IMG/VR virus record: IMGVR_UViG_3300026519_000647 | Coordinates: 1-36,591 of that record | Reading direction: 5' to 3' (one strand) | Source of the DNA: a virus | DNA: 36,591 bases | Part shown: positions 15,337-23,960 of the stretch, in pieces | How positions within the stretch are numbered: position 1 is the first letter of the stretch | Layout: each line of letters begins with the position of its first letter | Notes under the pieces: model-generated | What the model saw: the letters and a program-made list of their open reading frames with translations, nothing else | Database searches by the model: none | What the model was told of the DNA's origin: nothing | Made by a program: the position numbers and the translations under genes

Positions 15337-15894
15337 ATGGCAAATCCACAGGAAGATTTACCGCCAACTGTCGAAGGCAAATTGACCATCATTTTGAATG
15401 GTCAGCGTATTGATAATTTAACTGAAGACGGCATTCGCACTATGGCTTTCTTTGAAGGGCGAGACCGCGAAGCTTTGGTTGCCGAGGCTTTGGCGCGCAA
15501 GGCAAAACAAGACGCTGTAAATATCATCCGCCCAAAAATCAGAGACAGGGTCGGCGATACGGCCAGCTTACTGGGCACTACGGCTGATGCTGCACAATTA
15601 TCTGTGGCCTTTGCTTTGGCCGATATTGTTGCCATGGAGACCACGACCACATTTGCGGCCTATAAAACCGCCAAAATGACCTTGCTCGGCGCACTTGCGG
15701 GCGTTGATCATGTCACGGGCAATCCGGTCGACGTACCGACATTGGCACAAGACTTAATCACTAAAATCCAGTCCGGTGAAATCAAACTGACGGCATCCCT
15801 TAAGGGTCTGGTTCCGGCACTCGAAGAAATCATGGGACGGTCAACGGGTGTTGCCGATATTATGATCGAAGCCTTAGGCGGCGGTGCCGCCTAA
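15337..15894 (+). CDS. Hypothetical tail-region protein
   Basis: This 185-residue protein has no recognised family. It has an acidic, helix-rich middle (FFEGRDREALVAEALARKAKQDAV split over 38-62) and an Ala/Thr-rich remainder. GGAG precedes the ATG. Because it sits between the fibre gene and the DUF1353 gene, where P2 has its fibre assembly gene G, it may be a fibre chaperone or a fibre-associated protein. That is positional inference only. Confidence 0.6.
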   Translation: MANPQEDLPPTVEGKLTIILNGQRIDNLTEDGIRTMAFFEGRDREALVAEALARKAKQDAVNIIRPKIRDRVGDTASLLGTTADAAQLSVAFALADIVAMETTTTFAAYKTAKMTLLGALAGVDHVTGNPVDVPTLAQDLITKIQSGEIKLTASLKGLVPALEEIMGRSTGVADIMIEALGGGAA

Positions 15895-16250
15895 TGTCAA
15901 ACTTTTCCACATTCAACGCCTTTACCCGTGCGATTGAAACCCGCACGGACTATATGCTTGGGGAAAAACTGGTATGGGACATCGGTGCTAAAGGATCGGG
16001 CTGGCCATTGATTATAACTACAGGTTTTAGGTTTAACATCTCTGTACCGCGCCTATTGGAGTGGCTCTTAAGCCCTCATAACCGCCGGATTTTGCCAGCC
16101 GCTGCCATTCATGACGTATTGCTTAACCGAGGTCATGACAAAGCCTTTGCCTCTTCAGAATTTCGCCGTGCCTGTATTGCACGCGGCGTCCACCCGGCAT
16201 TTGCCTGGGTCTTATTTTTTGCAACACTCATCAAAACCCAATTTTTATAG
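15894..16250 (+). CDS. DUF1353 family protein
   Basis: This 118-residue protein fits DUF1353, a small family common in phage tail regions. The hallmark is AAAIHDVLLNRG (about 69-80), preceded by a V-P dipeptide strand (FNISVPRLLEWLL) and followed by FRRACIARGV and a hydrophobic C-terminus. The function of the family is unknown. It overlaps the preceding stop by one base and is followed 9 bp later by the sheath gene. Confidence 0.8.
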   Translation: MSNFSTFNAFTRAIETRTDYMLGEKLVWDIGAKGSGWPLIITTGFRFNISVPRLLEWLLSPHNRRILPAAAIHDVLLNRGHDKAFASSEFRRACIARGVHPAFAWVLFFATLIKTQFL

Positions 16251-16259
16251 GAGACTATT

Positions 16260-17405
16260 ATGGCACTTTACCACCACGGCGTCCGCGTCATAGAAATCAA
16301 CGAGGGCACACGCCCCATCCGGACTATTTCCACAGCCGTTATCGGGCTTGTGGCCACATCTAGCGATGCGGATGCGACGTTTTTCCCGGCCAATGACATC
16401 ACACTGGTTACTGATATCGACCTTGCGATTACCAAGGCCGGCACGGACGGCACATTACTGGCGGCGCTTACTGCGATTTCCCTGCAGTGCAAACCGATAG
16501 TGATTGTCTCTCTGGTCGCTGAGGGCGTAGACGCCGCCGCCACAGAAGCCAATGTTATCGGCAGCCAAATCAATGGCCGCTATACGGGTATCAAGGCTTT
16601 CGCGGCCGCTAAAGGCAGATTCGGATTTGCCCCGCGCATTCTCGGCGCACCAGGCTTGGAAAATGCGGGCGTTATTACCGAGCTGGTTGCAAGCGCGCAA
16701 ACCCTGCGCGCCTTTACCTACGCCCAGGCACCAACCAACACCAAAGAAGATGCCACCACATTCCGCGACACATATGGTGCGCGGGAATTGATGCTGGTCT
16801 GGCCGGACGGGATGAGCGGCGCAGATAGCCTGCCCACCGCCGCCTATGCAATGGCTATGCGGGCTAAGATTGACGCCGACATTGGGTGGCACAAAACCCT
16901 ATCCAATGTCGCGGTCAACGGCATTACGGGATTAACCCATGATGTCACATGGGATTTACAAAATCCCAATACAGATGCGGGCTATCTTAACGCCCAAGAG
17001 GTCACAACCATTATCCGCGAAAACGGCTATCGGTTCTGGGGTGACCGCACCTGTTCCGCCGATCCGCTCTTTGCCTTTGAAAACTATACCCGCTCGGCGC
17101 AAATCATCGCCGACACGATTGCCGAAGCCCATATGTACGCGGTTAGTAAAGGCATCACCAAAACAACGGCGCGGGATATTGTCGAAAGCGTCAACCGTAA
17201 ATTCCGCGCATGGGTATCCGAGGGCTATTTGCTGGGCGGCGAATGCTGGATTGATAAAGACGCCAACGGTATCGACATTATCAAGGACGGCAAATTGGTG
17301 ATTGATTACGATTTCACCCCCATCCCGCCCCTCGAAGATTTGACCTTCCAGCAGCGCATCACCGATAAATATATTGCTGATTTGGTATCAGTAATCGCAA
17401 ATTAA
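16260..17405 (+). CDS. FI: P2 gpFI-like contractile tail sheath protein
   Basis: This 381-residue protein is the sheath subunit that contracts on infection. Typical pieces are YHHGVRVIEINEGTRPIRTISTAVIGLVATS at the N-terminus (divided family motif), GRFGFAPRILGAPGL in the middle and NENGYRFWGDRTCSADPLF-like spacing seen here as RENGYRFWGDRTCS, and a C-terminal KYIADLVSV. AGGAG lies just upstream. Length is close to P2 FI (396). No separate late dyad precedes it, unlike P2, where F has its own promoter. Confidence 0.97.
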   Translation: MALYHHGVRVIEINEGTRPIRTISTAVIGLVATSSDADATFFPANDITLVTDIDLAITKAGTDGTLLAALTAISLQCKPIVIVSLVAEGVDAAATEANVIGSQINGRYTGIKAFAAAKGRFGFAPRILGAPGLENAGVITELVASAQTLRAFTYAQAPTNTKEDATTFRDTYGARELMLVWPDGMSGADSLPTAAYAMAMRAKIDADIGWHKTLSNVAVNGITGLTHDVTWDLQNPNTDAGYLNAQEVTTIIRENGYRFWGDRTCSADPLFAFENYTRSAQIIADTIAEAHMYAVSKGITKTTARDIVESVNRKFRAWVSEGYLLGGECWIDKDANGIDIIKDGKLVIDYDFTPIPPLEDLTFQQRITDKYIADLVSVIAN

Positions 17406-17419
17406 AATAGGAGATTATC

Positions 17420-17929
17420 ATGTTACCCAAAACACCAAAAGTATTTAACTTGTTTCTGGACGGCGATAGCTGGGCCGGCAAAGTATCCGAAGTCACCTTG
17501 CCAAAGCTAACCCGCAAAACCGAAGACTACCGGGGCGGCGGTATGGCGGCACCTGTTGAAATTGACCTCGGCTATGAAAAGCTGGAGTTTGAATTCACCC
17601 TGCAAGAATACACCGCCGATATTATCAAAAAATGGGGCGAGTGCAGCGCGGACGGCGTCCCCATGCGCTTACTGGCCGGTGCCAAGCGCGACGGTGGTGA
17701 TTGCGCCGTAGATAACATTGAAATCATCGTTCGGGGTCGCCCGCGCGAACTGGACTTCGGCAATATGAAGCCGGGTGATTTGTCCGGCCTTAAGGTTCCG
17801 TTCGCCTGCTCATATTTCAAATATGTCCTGAACGGCGAAACCCTGGTCGAACTTGACCCTGTCAATATGGTCGAAAAAATCGGCGGTGTCGACCGCTATG
17901 AGAAACTCCGCGAAGCCATAGGCGTTTAG
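17420..17929 (+). CDS. FII: P2 gpFII-like tail tube protein
   Basis: This 169-residue protein forms the inner tail tube. Family signs are NLFLDGDSWAGKVSEVTLPKL, the YRGGGMAAPVEIDLGYEKLEFEF region, and EFTLQEYTADI. Length matches P2 FII (172). It lies 14 bp after FI with an AGGAG ribosome site. A strong hairpin follows 20 bp downstream, which would favour more FI/FII than downstream mRNA, as expected for highly used structural subunits. Confidence 0.96.
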   Translation: MLPKTPKVFNLFLDGDSWAGKVSEVTLPKLTRKTEDYRGGGMAAPVEIDLGYEKLEFEFTLQEYTADIIKKWGECSADGVPMRLLAGAKRDGGDCAVDNIEIIVRGRPRELDFGNMKPGDLSGLKVPFACSYFKYVLNGETLVELDPVNMVEKIGGVDRYEKLREAIGV

Positions 17930-17949
17930 CATACGGCCTTAACAATACA

Positions 17950-17974
17950 TCGAGGGCGCGGCCTGCGCCCTCGA
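17950..17974 (+). terminator. Strong intercistronic hairpin between FII and E
   Basis: Arms TCGAGGGCGC (17950-17959) and GCGCCCTCGA (17965-17974) are perfectly complementary around GGCCT. No T-run follows (TAATCC), so it is a weak or leaky terminator, or an RNA-end stabiliser protecting FI-FII mRNA. Two copies of AAAGGATAGAAA come next, the second serving as the ribosome site of E. Confidence 0.6.
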
Positions 17975-18019
17975 TAATCCAACCAAACTCCAAAGGATAG
18001 AAACCAAAAGGATAGAAAA

Positions 18020-18301
18020 ATGAAAAAAATTACACTGCATAAGCCAATCGAAAACGGCGATAAAAAGATAACATCCGTGACAATGCGCAAACCAAGTGCT
18101 GGCGAAATGCGCGGATTATCACTGGCAGAAGTCGGCATGTTGGATGTTGATACTTTAATCACTCTGATCCCGCGCATCACCACACCGTCAATCAGCGAGG
18201 TCCAGGCGGAGGGATTGCCATTTGAGGACATTATGGCACTTGGCAAGGCTTTGGTCGCTGACTTCGGCGCATCGGGAAACGGCGATACCCCCAAACCATA
18301 G
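18020..18301 (+). CDS. E: P2 gpE-like tail assembly chaperone
   Basis: This 93-residue protein is the E-type tail chaperone that coats the tape measure before tube polymerisation. The family pattern is visible: basic N-terminal strand (ITLHKPI), then KITSVTMRKPSAGEMRG and LITLIPRIT. AAAGGATAG precedes the ATG. Like P2 E it carries a programmed slippery site near its end (18274-18280), which gives an extended E+E' form. It lies between the tube and tape-measure genes. Confidence 0.88.
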   Translation: MKKITLHKPIENGDKKITSVTMRKPSAGEMRGLSLAEVGMLDVDTLITLIPRITTPSISEVQAEGLPFEDIMALGKALVADFGASGNGDTPKP

Positions 18302-18450
18302 AGCAGGGATGGGTGGATATTAACATGGTTCTGGGCGGCTCTTGGCCGCCCTCCGAACTTAACACTATGCCATTTGATGAATATTTGACTTGGTACAATC
18401 TAGCTTATGAGCGCCATCAGGCGCAGGAAAAAGCCAATAGTGAGGCGTGA
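18020..18450 (+). CDS. E+E' frameshift product (tail assembly chaperone, long form)
   Basis: A canonical -1 heptamer G-GGA-AAC lies at 18274-18280 in the correct frame (zero-frame codons TCG GGA AAC). After slipping, translation reads a new frame to the TGA at 18448-18450. The added part contains VLGGSWPPSELNTMPFDEY and a C-terminal helix ending ANSEA, which matches the P2 E' pattern (F/L-G-W/S-xPx-ELxxM). The long form would have 142 residues. The tape-measure ATG overlaps the TGA. Frameshifting of E/E' is known for P2, though with a T-rich site. Confidence 0.8.
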
Positions 18451-21146
18451 TGAGTCAACGTAAAGATTTCAAATATAGTATGGGCTTTAAGGGTGTTGAC
18501 AAATTGTCATCACCTCTGGGTAAAATCCAAAAATCTATTGGTGTCACCAGTAAAGAACTGCGCGACTTACGCAAATTAGAAAAGCAATTTGGGCAATTCA
18601 AAACCCTTCGCAAAAACAGTGCTGGCACCACAGCAGCCTTGAAAAAAGCCAAAAACGAAACTGCGGCGCTTGGAAAAACCCTCTCTAAAATTGATAAGCC
18701 AACGAAAAAAATGACGGCGGCGTTCAAGAAAGCGCAAAAAGCCACCCATGCATTGAAGCTGAAGCAATCTAAGGAAATCGCGGCTTTGGCGAAATTGGGG
18801 AAAACCCTGAATGCTGCTGGTTATAGAACCCTAGATTTCGCCACATCACAGCGGAAGCTGAAATCTGACATTTTGCGCTCTAACACTGCCTTGGACAAAC
18901 AAAGGCGAGCGCTCAAAAAAACCGCTGCTGAATACCGCAAGCAAAAAGCCGCACAGGCGCAATACCAAAGGTCTCTGCAGACCGCGTCCAATTTAGGCAT
19001 TGTCGGCGCGTCTGGGGTTGCTGTAGGTACGAGGACTTTGCGCGGGACATTTGGGCTTGTAGAAAGCATCCGTCCATTGGAAAAAGCCATAGGTGAACTG
19101 CAGTCCTTGGGTGTCAAGAATTTACAAATTTACAGAAATGCGGCGGTACAGATAGACGACCAGCTAGCCTACACCACTGCGGATAGCTTTGTGCGTTCGG
19201 CCTATGACATTCGGTCAGGTATCAGTGCTCTGTCGGACGAGGGTGTGGCCGCAATCACAGGTATGGCGCTTGTCACCGCGCGGGCAACAAAATCTACAGG
19301 CGAAGAAATGACATCCTTGACGGCCAGCGCCTACGGGATTTTCAAAAACCAATACAAAGATTTATCAGATGTTGAATGGGGTGAGCAATTTACGGCGGGA
19401 CTAGCCGCCAGCGTCAAAGCCTATAAAACCAATGGTGCGGCCATGCAGCGTGCAATACAGGCAGCCAAAGGCGGTGCGGCGACCCTAGGCATGGGCATGG
19501 CAGAGGAAATGGCAATTCTCGGCACATTGCAGGCCAGTATGAAGGGTGCGGAGGCGGGGACGGCTCTTAAATCCTATGCAGCTAATGCGGCCAAAGCGCA
19601 TATGGCGTTCAAACAAGACGGGGTTAATATCAACATCCTGGATAGTGAGGGCATGATGCGCGACACGCGTTTGGTTTTGAAAGACATTCGCGCACAATAT
19701 GGTGATCTAGATGCATTCGAAATGCTAGCCATAAAAAAAGCTTTCGGGACTGACGAAGCTGTCAATTTGATAAATGCGCTTATGGAAAACCAAACCAGTT
19801 ATAGCGTAGGTTTCAAACAAATCACGGCCGGCATGAAACAGGGTAATGCCTATATCAATGAAATGGCCCGGTTGATGGACAGTAATGCAGACGCCGAAAT
19901 TCAGCAATCTATGGAAGATTGGGCGGCCATGAAGCGTGACCTTGGATACGCTCTCTTGCCAATCTTTCAAGATATGATTCCAGTTCTTAAATCTGTCACA
20001 GGCTGGATAAGTCGGTTCTCTAAAAACCATAAAACCTTGGTTGGCGTGCTGGGCTTGGCCGTGGTCGCATTTGGACTATTAGCAACGGTCATGGGTGCTT
20101 TGACCTTGGCAATGGCGTCTATGATTGGGCCATTTGCAGTGTTGAAATTCGCCAAAGCCTCCATGATTTTCAAAACGGGTTTGCTTTCTAAGGCTATGCG
20201 AGGGCTGGGCTTTGCGTTCAAATGGGTGGCGCGAACCGCCTTGCCTGTCCTGATCGCGGGGATGAAAGTTCTTGCACGAGTGTTTTTGCTCAATCCGATC
20301 GGTCTGGCTATCACCGCCATAGCTACTGGTGCATTTCTTATTATCAAATATTGGAAGCCTATCAGTGGTTGGTTTGGGCGCATGTTCAAAAAATTGAAAA
20401 CCGTGTTCGCTTTCACCCCGCTTGGCCTGCTGATGCGCGGTTTGGGCAAAGCGTTCAAATGGCTTGCTGGCATCATCAAAACACCCGCCACTACCGCTAA
20501 AAAAACATGGTCGCTATTAAAAACCATCTTCGCCTGGTCCCCGGCAGGGCTATTGATGCGCGGCCTTGGTGCGGGGTTTAAATGGTTGCGAAAACAAATA
20601 AAATCTCCCGGCACGGTGGCACAGAAAACATGGTCGCTATTAAAAACCACCTTCGCCTGGTCTCCTATGGGTCTCCTGAATAAAGGCTGGAAGAAAATGC
20701 CAGACGAATTCAAGGCTATTTTCGAAGCTATAAAAAACATCGCAATTATTGCCATGCAACACGTCACCAACACCATGTTGCCACCCCTGAAAATGTTCCG
20801 GAATTTCCGCAGGGCTGTGGGCGGGAAAAACTCCGCAATTAACCGCAAACAATTCAAACGCGGTGGATCGGCACTCAAGTCTGGCTTGGGCATTGGTGTC
20901 TTGGCCGCCGCGACGCCCGCCCTTGCCACGCCCGCCTTTGCCGCCCAACCACCCTTGCCGCCCTTTACCCAAGCTGCGCAGGCGGCCAATGCCAGCCAAA
21001 CAACCCAGCACAATAAATTTATCATCAATGCCGCGCCCGGCACGGACGCGGAAGCCCTTGCCCGTTTAGTCGCCGACAAAGTCGCCGACCTAGACCGTCA
21101 AAAAGCCCGCAAGTCCCAAGGCGTTTTACAGGATTTTGAGGATTAG
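18450..21146 (+). CDS. T: P2 gpT-like tail tape measure protein
   Basis: This 898-residue protein sets tail length and leaves the tail with DNA. The N-terminal 180 residues are a Lys-rich coiled coil; then follows the conserved phage tape-measure core (about 220-500) with FVRSAYDIRSGIS and AKGGAATLGMGMAEEMA segments. Hydrophobic helices lie at about 530-560 and 590-635. The C-terminal half has 41-residue tandem repeats and ends with an Ala/Pro-rich part. I start at the ATG at 18450, overlapping the E' stop; a GTG at 18447 is the alternative. GAGG is just upstream. Confidence 0.95.
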   Translation: MSQRKDFKYSMGFKGVDKLSSPLGKIQKSIGVTSKELRDLRKLEKQFGQFKTLRKNSAGTTAALKKAKNETAALGKTLSKIDKPTKKMTAAFKKAQKATHALKLKQSKEIAALAKLGKTLNAAGYRTLDFATSQRKLKSDILRSNTALDKQRRALKKTAAEYRKQKAAQAQYQRSLQTASNLGIVGASGVAVGTRTLRGTFGLVESIRPLEKAIGELQSLGVKNLQIYRNAAVQIDDQLAYTTADSFVRSAYDIRSGISALSDEGVAAITGMALVTARATKSTGEEMTSLTASAYGIFKNQYKDLSDVEWGEQFTAGLAASVKAYKTNGAAMQRAIQAAKGGAATLGMGMAEEMAILGTLQASMKGAEAGTALKSYAANAAKAHMAFKQDGVNINILDSEGMMRDTRLVLKDIRAQYGDLDAFEMLAIKKAFGTDEAVNLINALMENQTSYSVGFKQITAGMKQGNAYINEMARLMDSNADAEIQQSMEDWAAMKRDLGYALLPIFQDMIPVLKSVTGWISRFSKNHKTLVGVLGLAVVAFGLLATVMGALTLAMASMIGPFAVLKFAKASMIFKTGLLSKAMRGLGFAFKWVARTALPVLIAGMKVLARVFLLNPIGLAITAIATGAFLIIKYWKPISGWFGRMFKKLKTVFAFTPLGLLMRGLGKAFKWLAGIIKTPATTAKKTWSLLKTIFAWSPAGLLMRGLGAGFKWLRKQIKSPGTVAQKTWSLLKTTFAWSPMGLLNKGWKKMPDEFKAIFEAIKNIAIIAMQHVTNTMLPPLKMFRNFRRAVGGKNSAINRKQFKRGGSALKSGLGIGVLAAATPALATPAFAAQPPLPPFTQAAQAANASQTTQHNKFIINAAPGTDAEALARLVADKVADLDRQKARKSQGVLQDFED
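20394..20690 (+). repeat. 123-bp (41-residue) tandem repeat inside the tape measure gene
   Basis: Units start at 20394, 20517 and about 20640 (third partial), exactly 123 bp apart. Each encodes a variant of F-A-[FW]-[ST]-P-x-G-L-L-M-R-G-L-G followed by F-K-W-L and a Thr/Lys linker. Part of the DNA (for example TGGTCGCTATTAAAAAC) is identical between the second and third units, which points to a recent duplication. The unit keeps the reading frame, so copy number could change tail length. Confidence 0.85.
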
Positions 21147-21148
21147 GC

Positions 21149-21568
21149 ATGTTGATGCAATTAGGTGATTTTATTTTTGAGCTCAACACGCTGGCGCCCG
21201 ACACACTCAGCAAGACCGTGACGGCGACTTGGCCGAAACAGGCGCGGTATGGTGGCCGGCCAGCAGCGCAGTTCACGGGGATAAGCGGCGAGACCGTCAA
21301 TATCTCCGGTGTGATATATCCGTTTTCCGGCATTACCGGCACGACCAAAGATTTAGGCATTTTAGGCGATATGGTGACCAGCGGCGAAGATTATATCTTG
21401 GTGGCTGCAGACGGGTATATCAAAGGCATGTTTGCCGTTTTATCGATCGCGGAAACCCATACATATTTGGACAAGGCGGGCAGCGCCCAGAAAATCACAT
21501 TCACCATCAATCTTGAGCGCACAGATGATGACCGGATTGACCCCCTGCTTATTGACATTATCCCATGA
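21149..21568 (+). CDS. U: P2 gpU-like tail terminator/assembly protein
   Basis: This 139-residue protein matches the gpU family that helps terminate the P2 tail. Family features are MQLGDFIFELNTLAPDTLSK, the RYGGRPAAQFTGISGE segment, ISGVIYPFSG and a C-terminal ITFTINLER. It starts 2 bp after T and overlaps D by 4 bp, the P2 order T-U-D. Confidence 0.95.
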   Translation: MLMQLGDFIFELNTLAPDTLSKTVTATWPKQARYGGRPAAQFTGISGETVNISGVIYPFSGITGTTKDLGILGDMVTSGEDYILVAADGYIKGMFAVLSIAETHTYLDKAGSAQKITFTINLERTDDDRIDPLLIDIIP

Positions 21569-22554
21569 CCGCCAGTTTCAAACTCACCCACAACGGCAAT
21601 GACATTACCGACAATATCAGCCCACATTTATTGTCCCTCGATCTAACCGATGAGCGCGGCATTCAATCGGACAATCTTAGTATCACTCTCGAAGACGTGG
21701 CCGGCAATTTGGCTTTGCCCAAAACGGGCAGCGAGATTAAGCTTTGGCTGGGCTATAAAGACACCGGACTGGTCTATAAAGGTCTATTTGTCATTGACGA
21801 AATAGAAACCGCTGGCCCGCCCGACATGCAGTCGATTAAATGTCATGCTGCAGATTTTACTGCGGGCATTCAGGTACGCAAAGAAAAATCCTATACCAAT
21901 ACCAGTGTGGTGGCTTTGGTCACTTTTCTAGCGGGTGAACACAATTTGCAGGTCAGTATTTCGGATAAATTCAACAATCAAGCCATCACCCATTTGAACC
22001 AAACCAATGAAAGCGATATGAATTTGCTAACCCGACTAGCCAAACAAGTCGGCGCTTATTTCGCCGTCAAAAACAACACTATGATTTTCGCAGAGCAAGC
22101 CATCAGCAAATCCGCCAGCGGCAAAGCCCTGCCTGTGTTTAACCTGGACCGCGCAGAGACCAGCGATTTTCGCGCCACCGAGCGCTCACGGGAAAACAAA
22201 TTCACAGGCACCAAAGCATTTTGGTACGATATTCCCGGCGCAGAGAAGAATTGGGTCAGTGCAGGCGATCAAACCTTGGTCAAAGCCCTGCCTGGTGCCT
22301 ATTCTGATGCCGCCACGGCGCAAAATGCCTGCCAAGCCGAATTAGGGCGACTACAGCGCGGCGCATTCACTATGAGCATCACCTTATCGCGCGGCGCACC
22401 CGCCCTGATCCCCGAAACCCCCGTCAAACTCTCCGGCTTCAAAGACAATCTCAACGCAGGCAAATGGGTTGCCCTCACCGTCAACCATACATTGGGTGCG
22501 CAGGGCTTGGGGACTGTGGTGGATTTGGAACGGGTGGAGGGTGGGGTGGATTAG
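21565..22554 (+). CDS. D: P2 gpD-like late control / tail hub protein
   Basis: This 329-residue protein is the gpD family hub of the baseplate (historically late control gene D). Recognisable pieces are DNLSITLEDVAGNLALPKTGSEIKLWLGY in spaced form, FVIDEIETAGPPD, KSYTNTSV, LTRLAKQVGAYFAVKN and TRGAPALIPETPVKLSGFK-type C-terminal region (here LSRGAPALIPETPVKLSG). It ends 4 bp into the convergent membrane/WYL gene, so no room exists for a terminator between them. Confidence 0.95.
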   Translation: MTASFKLTHNGNDITDNISPHLLSLDLTDERGIQSDNLSITLEDVAGNLALPKTGSEIKLWLGYKDTGLVYKGLFVIDEIETAGPPDMQSIKCHAADFTAGIQVRKEKSYTNTSVVALVTFLAGEHNLQVSISDKFNNQAITHLNQTNESDMNLLTRLAKQVGAYFAVKNNTMIFAEQAISKSASGKALPVFNLDRAETSDFRATERSRENKFTGTKAFWYDIPGAEKNWVSAGDQTLVKALPGAYSDAATAQNACQAELGRLQRGAFTMSITLSRGAPALIPETPVKLSGFKDNLNAGKWVALTVNHTLGAQGLGTVVDLERVEGGVD

Positions 22555-23330
22555 TCTATAAGTATTTCGCCTGTATCAAGACTATGTAGGCTTTGTATGC
22601 GATCAACACGGAAAGTGCGGAACGCTCGTTTTTTCATACAAATAGCTGTCAGATATTGCCGTTCGTTTTTATTCTCTAGTCCACGGAAAATAATATCTCG
22701 ATGTGATTTTTTGCCGTTTGCGTCCTTATATACCATTTCATATTCTCCACCATCATCAAGGTCAAAAACATCCAAATTTGGTGTATCATCCGGCAATGCC
22801 ATTTTTTTGGTTTTGCGAGTGTCTGCATAATCTTCTTCGTATTCCTCGCAAAACTCCGTTAACAATGTAAATATCTCAAACTCTTCCTCTGCGTCAAAAA
22901 CATCGTCCAATAATGCGATAAGAATTGCTGTGGATATTAAAATAGTCCGATGATCCCCATCCCCTGCTGGATTCTCTTCAAACCAGTATTCTAATTGTCG
23001 TGCCTCACTCTCATCAACTTCATGATCTTCCAAAATATCTTGCGCAAGCTCGTAAAAATCTTCAAGCTGTTCAGATGTGAGTTTTGTGGGTGTGGATTTT
23101 TTACTGGGCTTTATGGACGATATTTTTAATTTTTTCTTCCGTTTTTGCTCTTCCGCTTTTTTATTTTCTTCTTCAATCCATTTGGAAAACCGAGTGCGAT
23201 CTGATTTTGGTAAAATAAAAAACCCAGCCACACCCCATGCCAGAGCCATAAATATGTTGAGCACTAATAATGACCCGGCGCAGAGAAAAAATAATAATCC
23301 AGCTACTATTCGCCTAAATATCAGGTTCAT
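22551..23330 (-). CDS. Membrane-anchored protein with TerB-like middle and WYL-like C-terminal domain
   Basis: This 259-residue protein has N-terminal hydrophobic segments (about 7-38), a Lys-rich linker (about 47-75), an acidic helical middle (EQLEDFYELAQDILEDHEV ... ARQLEYWFEENP ... ILIALLDDVFDAEEEFEIF) resembling TerB-like domains, and a C-terminal segment like a WYL domain (EYEMVYKDANGKKSHRDI to TFRVDRIQSL). WYL domains sense ligands or nucleic acids in many defence regulators. I prefer the ATG at 23330, which overlaps the repressor stop as ATGA, over a TTG at 23342. Coupling to the repressor means it is expressed in the lysogen. Superinfection exclusion or another lysogenic trait is inferred. 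Confidence 0.7.
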   Translation of the reverse strand: MNLIFRRIVAGLLFFLCAGSLLVLNIFMALAWGVAGFFILPKSDRTRFSKWIEEENKKAEEQKRKKKLKISSIKPSKKSTPTKLTSEQLEDFYELAQDILEDHEVDESEARQLEYWFEENPAGDGDHRTILISTAILIALLDDVFDAEEEFEIFTLLTEFCEEYEEDYADTRKTKKMALPDDTPNLDVFDLDDGGEYEMVYKDANGKKSHRDIIFRGLENKNERQYLTAICMKKRAFRTFRVDRIQSLHSLDTGEILID

Positions 23331-23947
23331 GGCTTTATCCAATCTATCGGGCTGACGCTTTCCACTTCTTCATTCATCATCGGTGGGGCGTTGGTTGAGG
23401 TTAGGGTGAACCGTCCGGGCAGTGTGCCGGGCGTGAGGATTTTTATGGCTTTGCGGCCATCGGCCAGATGGCAAATCACCAGTTCGTGCAGATAATCAAT
23501 GATATTTTTCTGGCGTTTTGAATAATATATCAACGCGCCGTCGCGAGGAAACGGGTACAGGCTATCGCCGTTGACCCGCACCGCCACCGTTCCCTTGGCG
23601 GCATTGAACGGCGCAGGCACATCTTCAAGCCCCGCCCCTTGGGCATGATCGTCAATCGGGTGAATATGCCCACCCGCACCAATATCCCCAACCAGCGGGA
23701 TGGTGCGGACGGCGGCGGCGGCGGGCGGATCGTCCCAGTCTTCTTGCGCCTGCTCGCCGAATTCTAGTTCTATAATTCCTATGTCCAAAGCCTTCGCCAG
23801 TATCGCCATTGTTTTGCGTGGAGGGTGGCTATTCCCGCGTTCCCACTCTGAAATAGTGGTTTGTTTTGACCCTATCTCTATGGCCAAGCGACCTTGGCTC
23901 CATTTTTTTTCTCGCCTTTTTGCGGCTATTCTCTGGCCTAAAGTCAT
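23327..23947 (-). CDS. LexA/CI-like phage repressor (HTH + S24 peptidase)
   Basis: This 206-residue protein has an N-terminal XRE HTH (about 3-62, with SQGRLAIEIGSKQTTISEWERG) and a C-terminal S24 autoprotease domain. Likely cleavage is at A91-G92 (GDIGAGG), with S129 in VNGDSLYPF and a lysine at K166 or K169 in GRKAIKIL as the catalytic pair. It would hold the prophage silent and be inactivated in the SOS response. P2 itself has a short, non-cleavable C repressor, so this is a modular exchange. It diverges from the Cro-like gene over two 19-bp operators. Confidence 0.93.
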   Translation of the reverse strand: MTLGQRIAAKRREKKWSQGRLAIEIGSKQTTISEWERGNSHPPRKTMAILAKALDIGIIELEFGEQAQEDWDDPPAAAAVRTIPLVGDIGAGGHIHPIDDHAQGAGLEDVPAPFNAAKGTVAVRVNGDSLYPFPRDGALIYYSKRQKNIIDYLHELVICHLADGRKAIKILTPGTLPGRFTLTSTNAPPMMNEEVESVSPIDWIKP

Positions 23948-23960
23948 GATTTCACCCTAA

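Noticed and set aside
19967-21079. 370-residue minus-strand frame opposite the tape measure gene
   Set aside because: A shadow of T in a Lys/Ala-rich area; T is a clear P2 gpT homologue and nothing in the antisense product is recognised.
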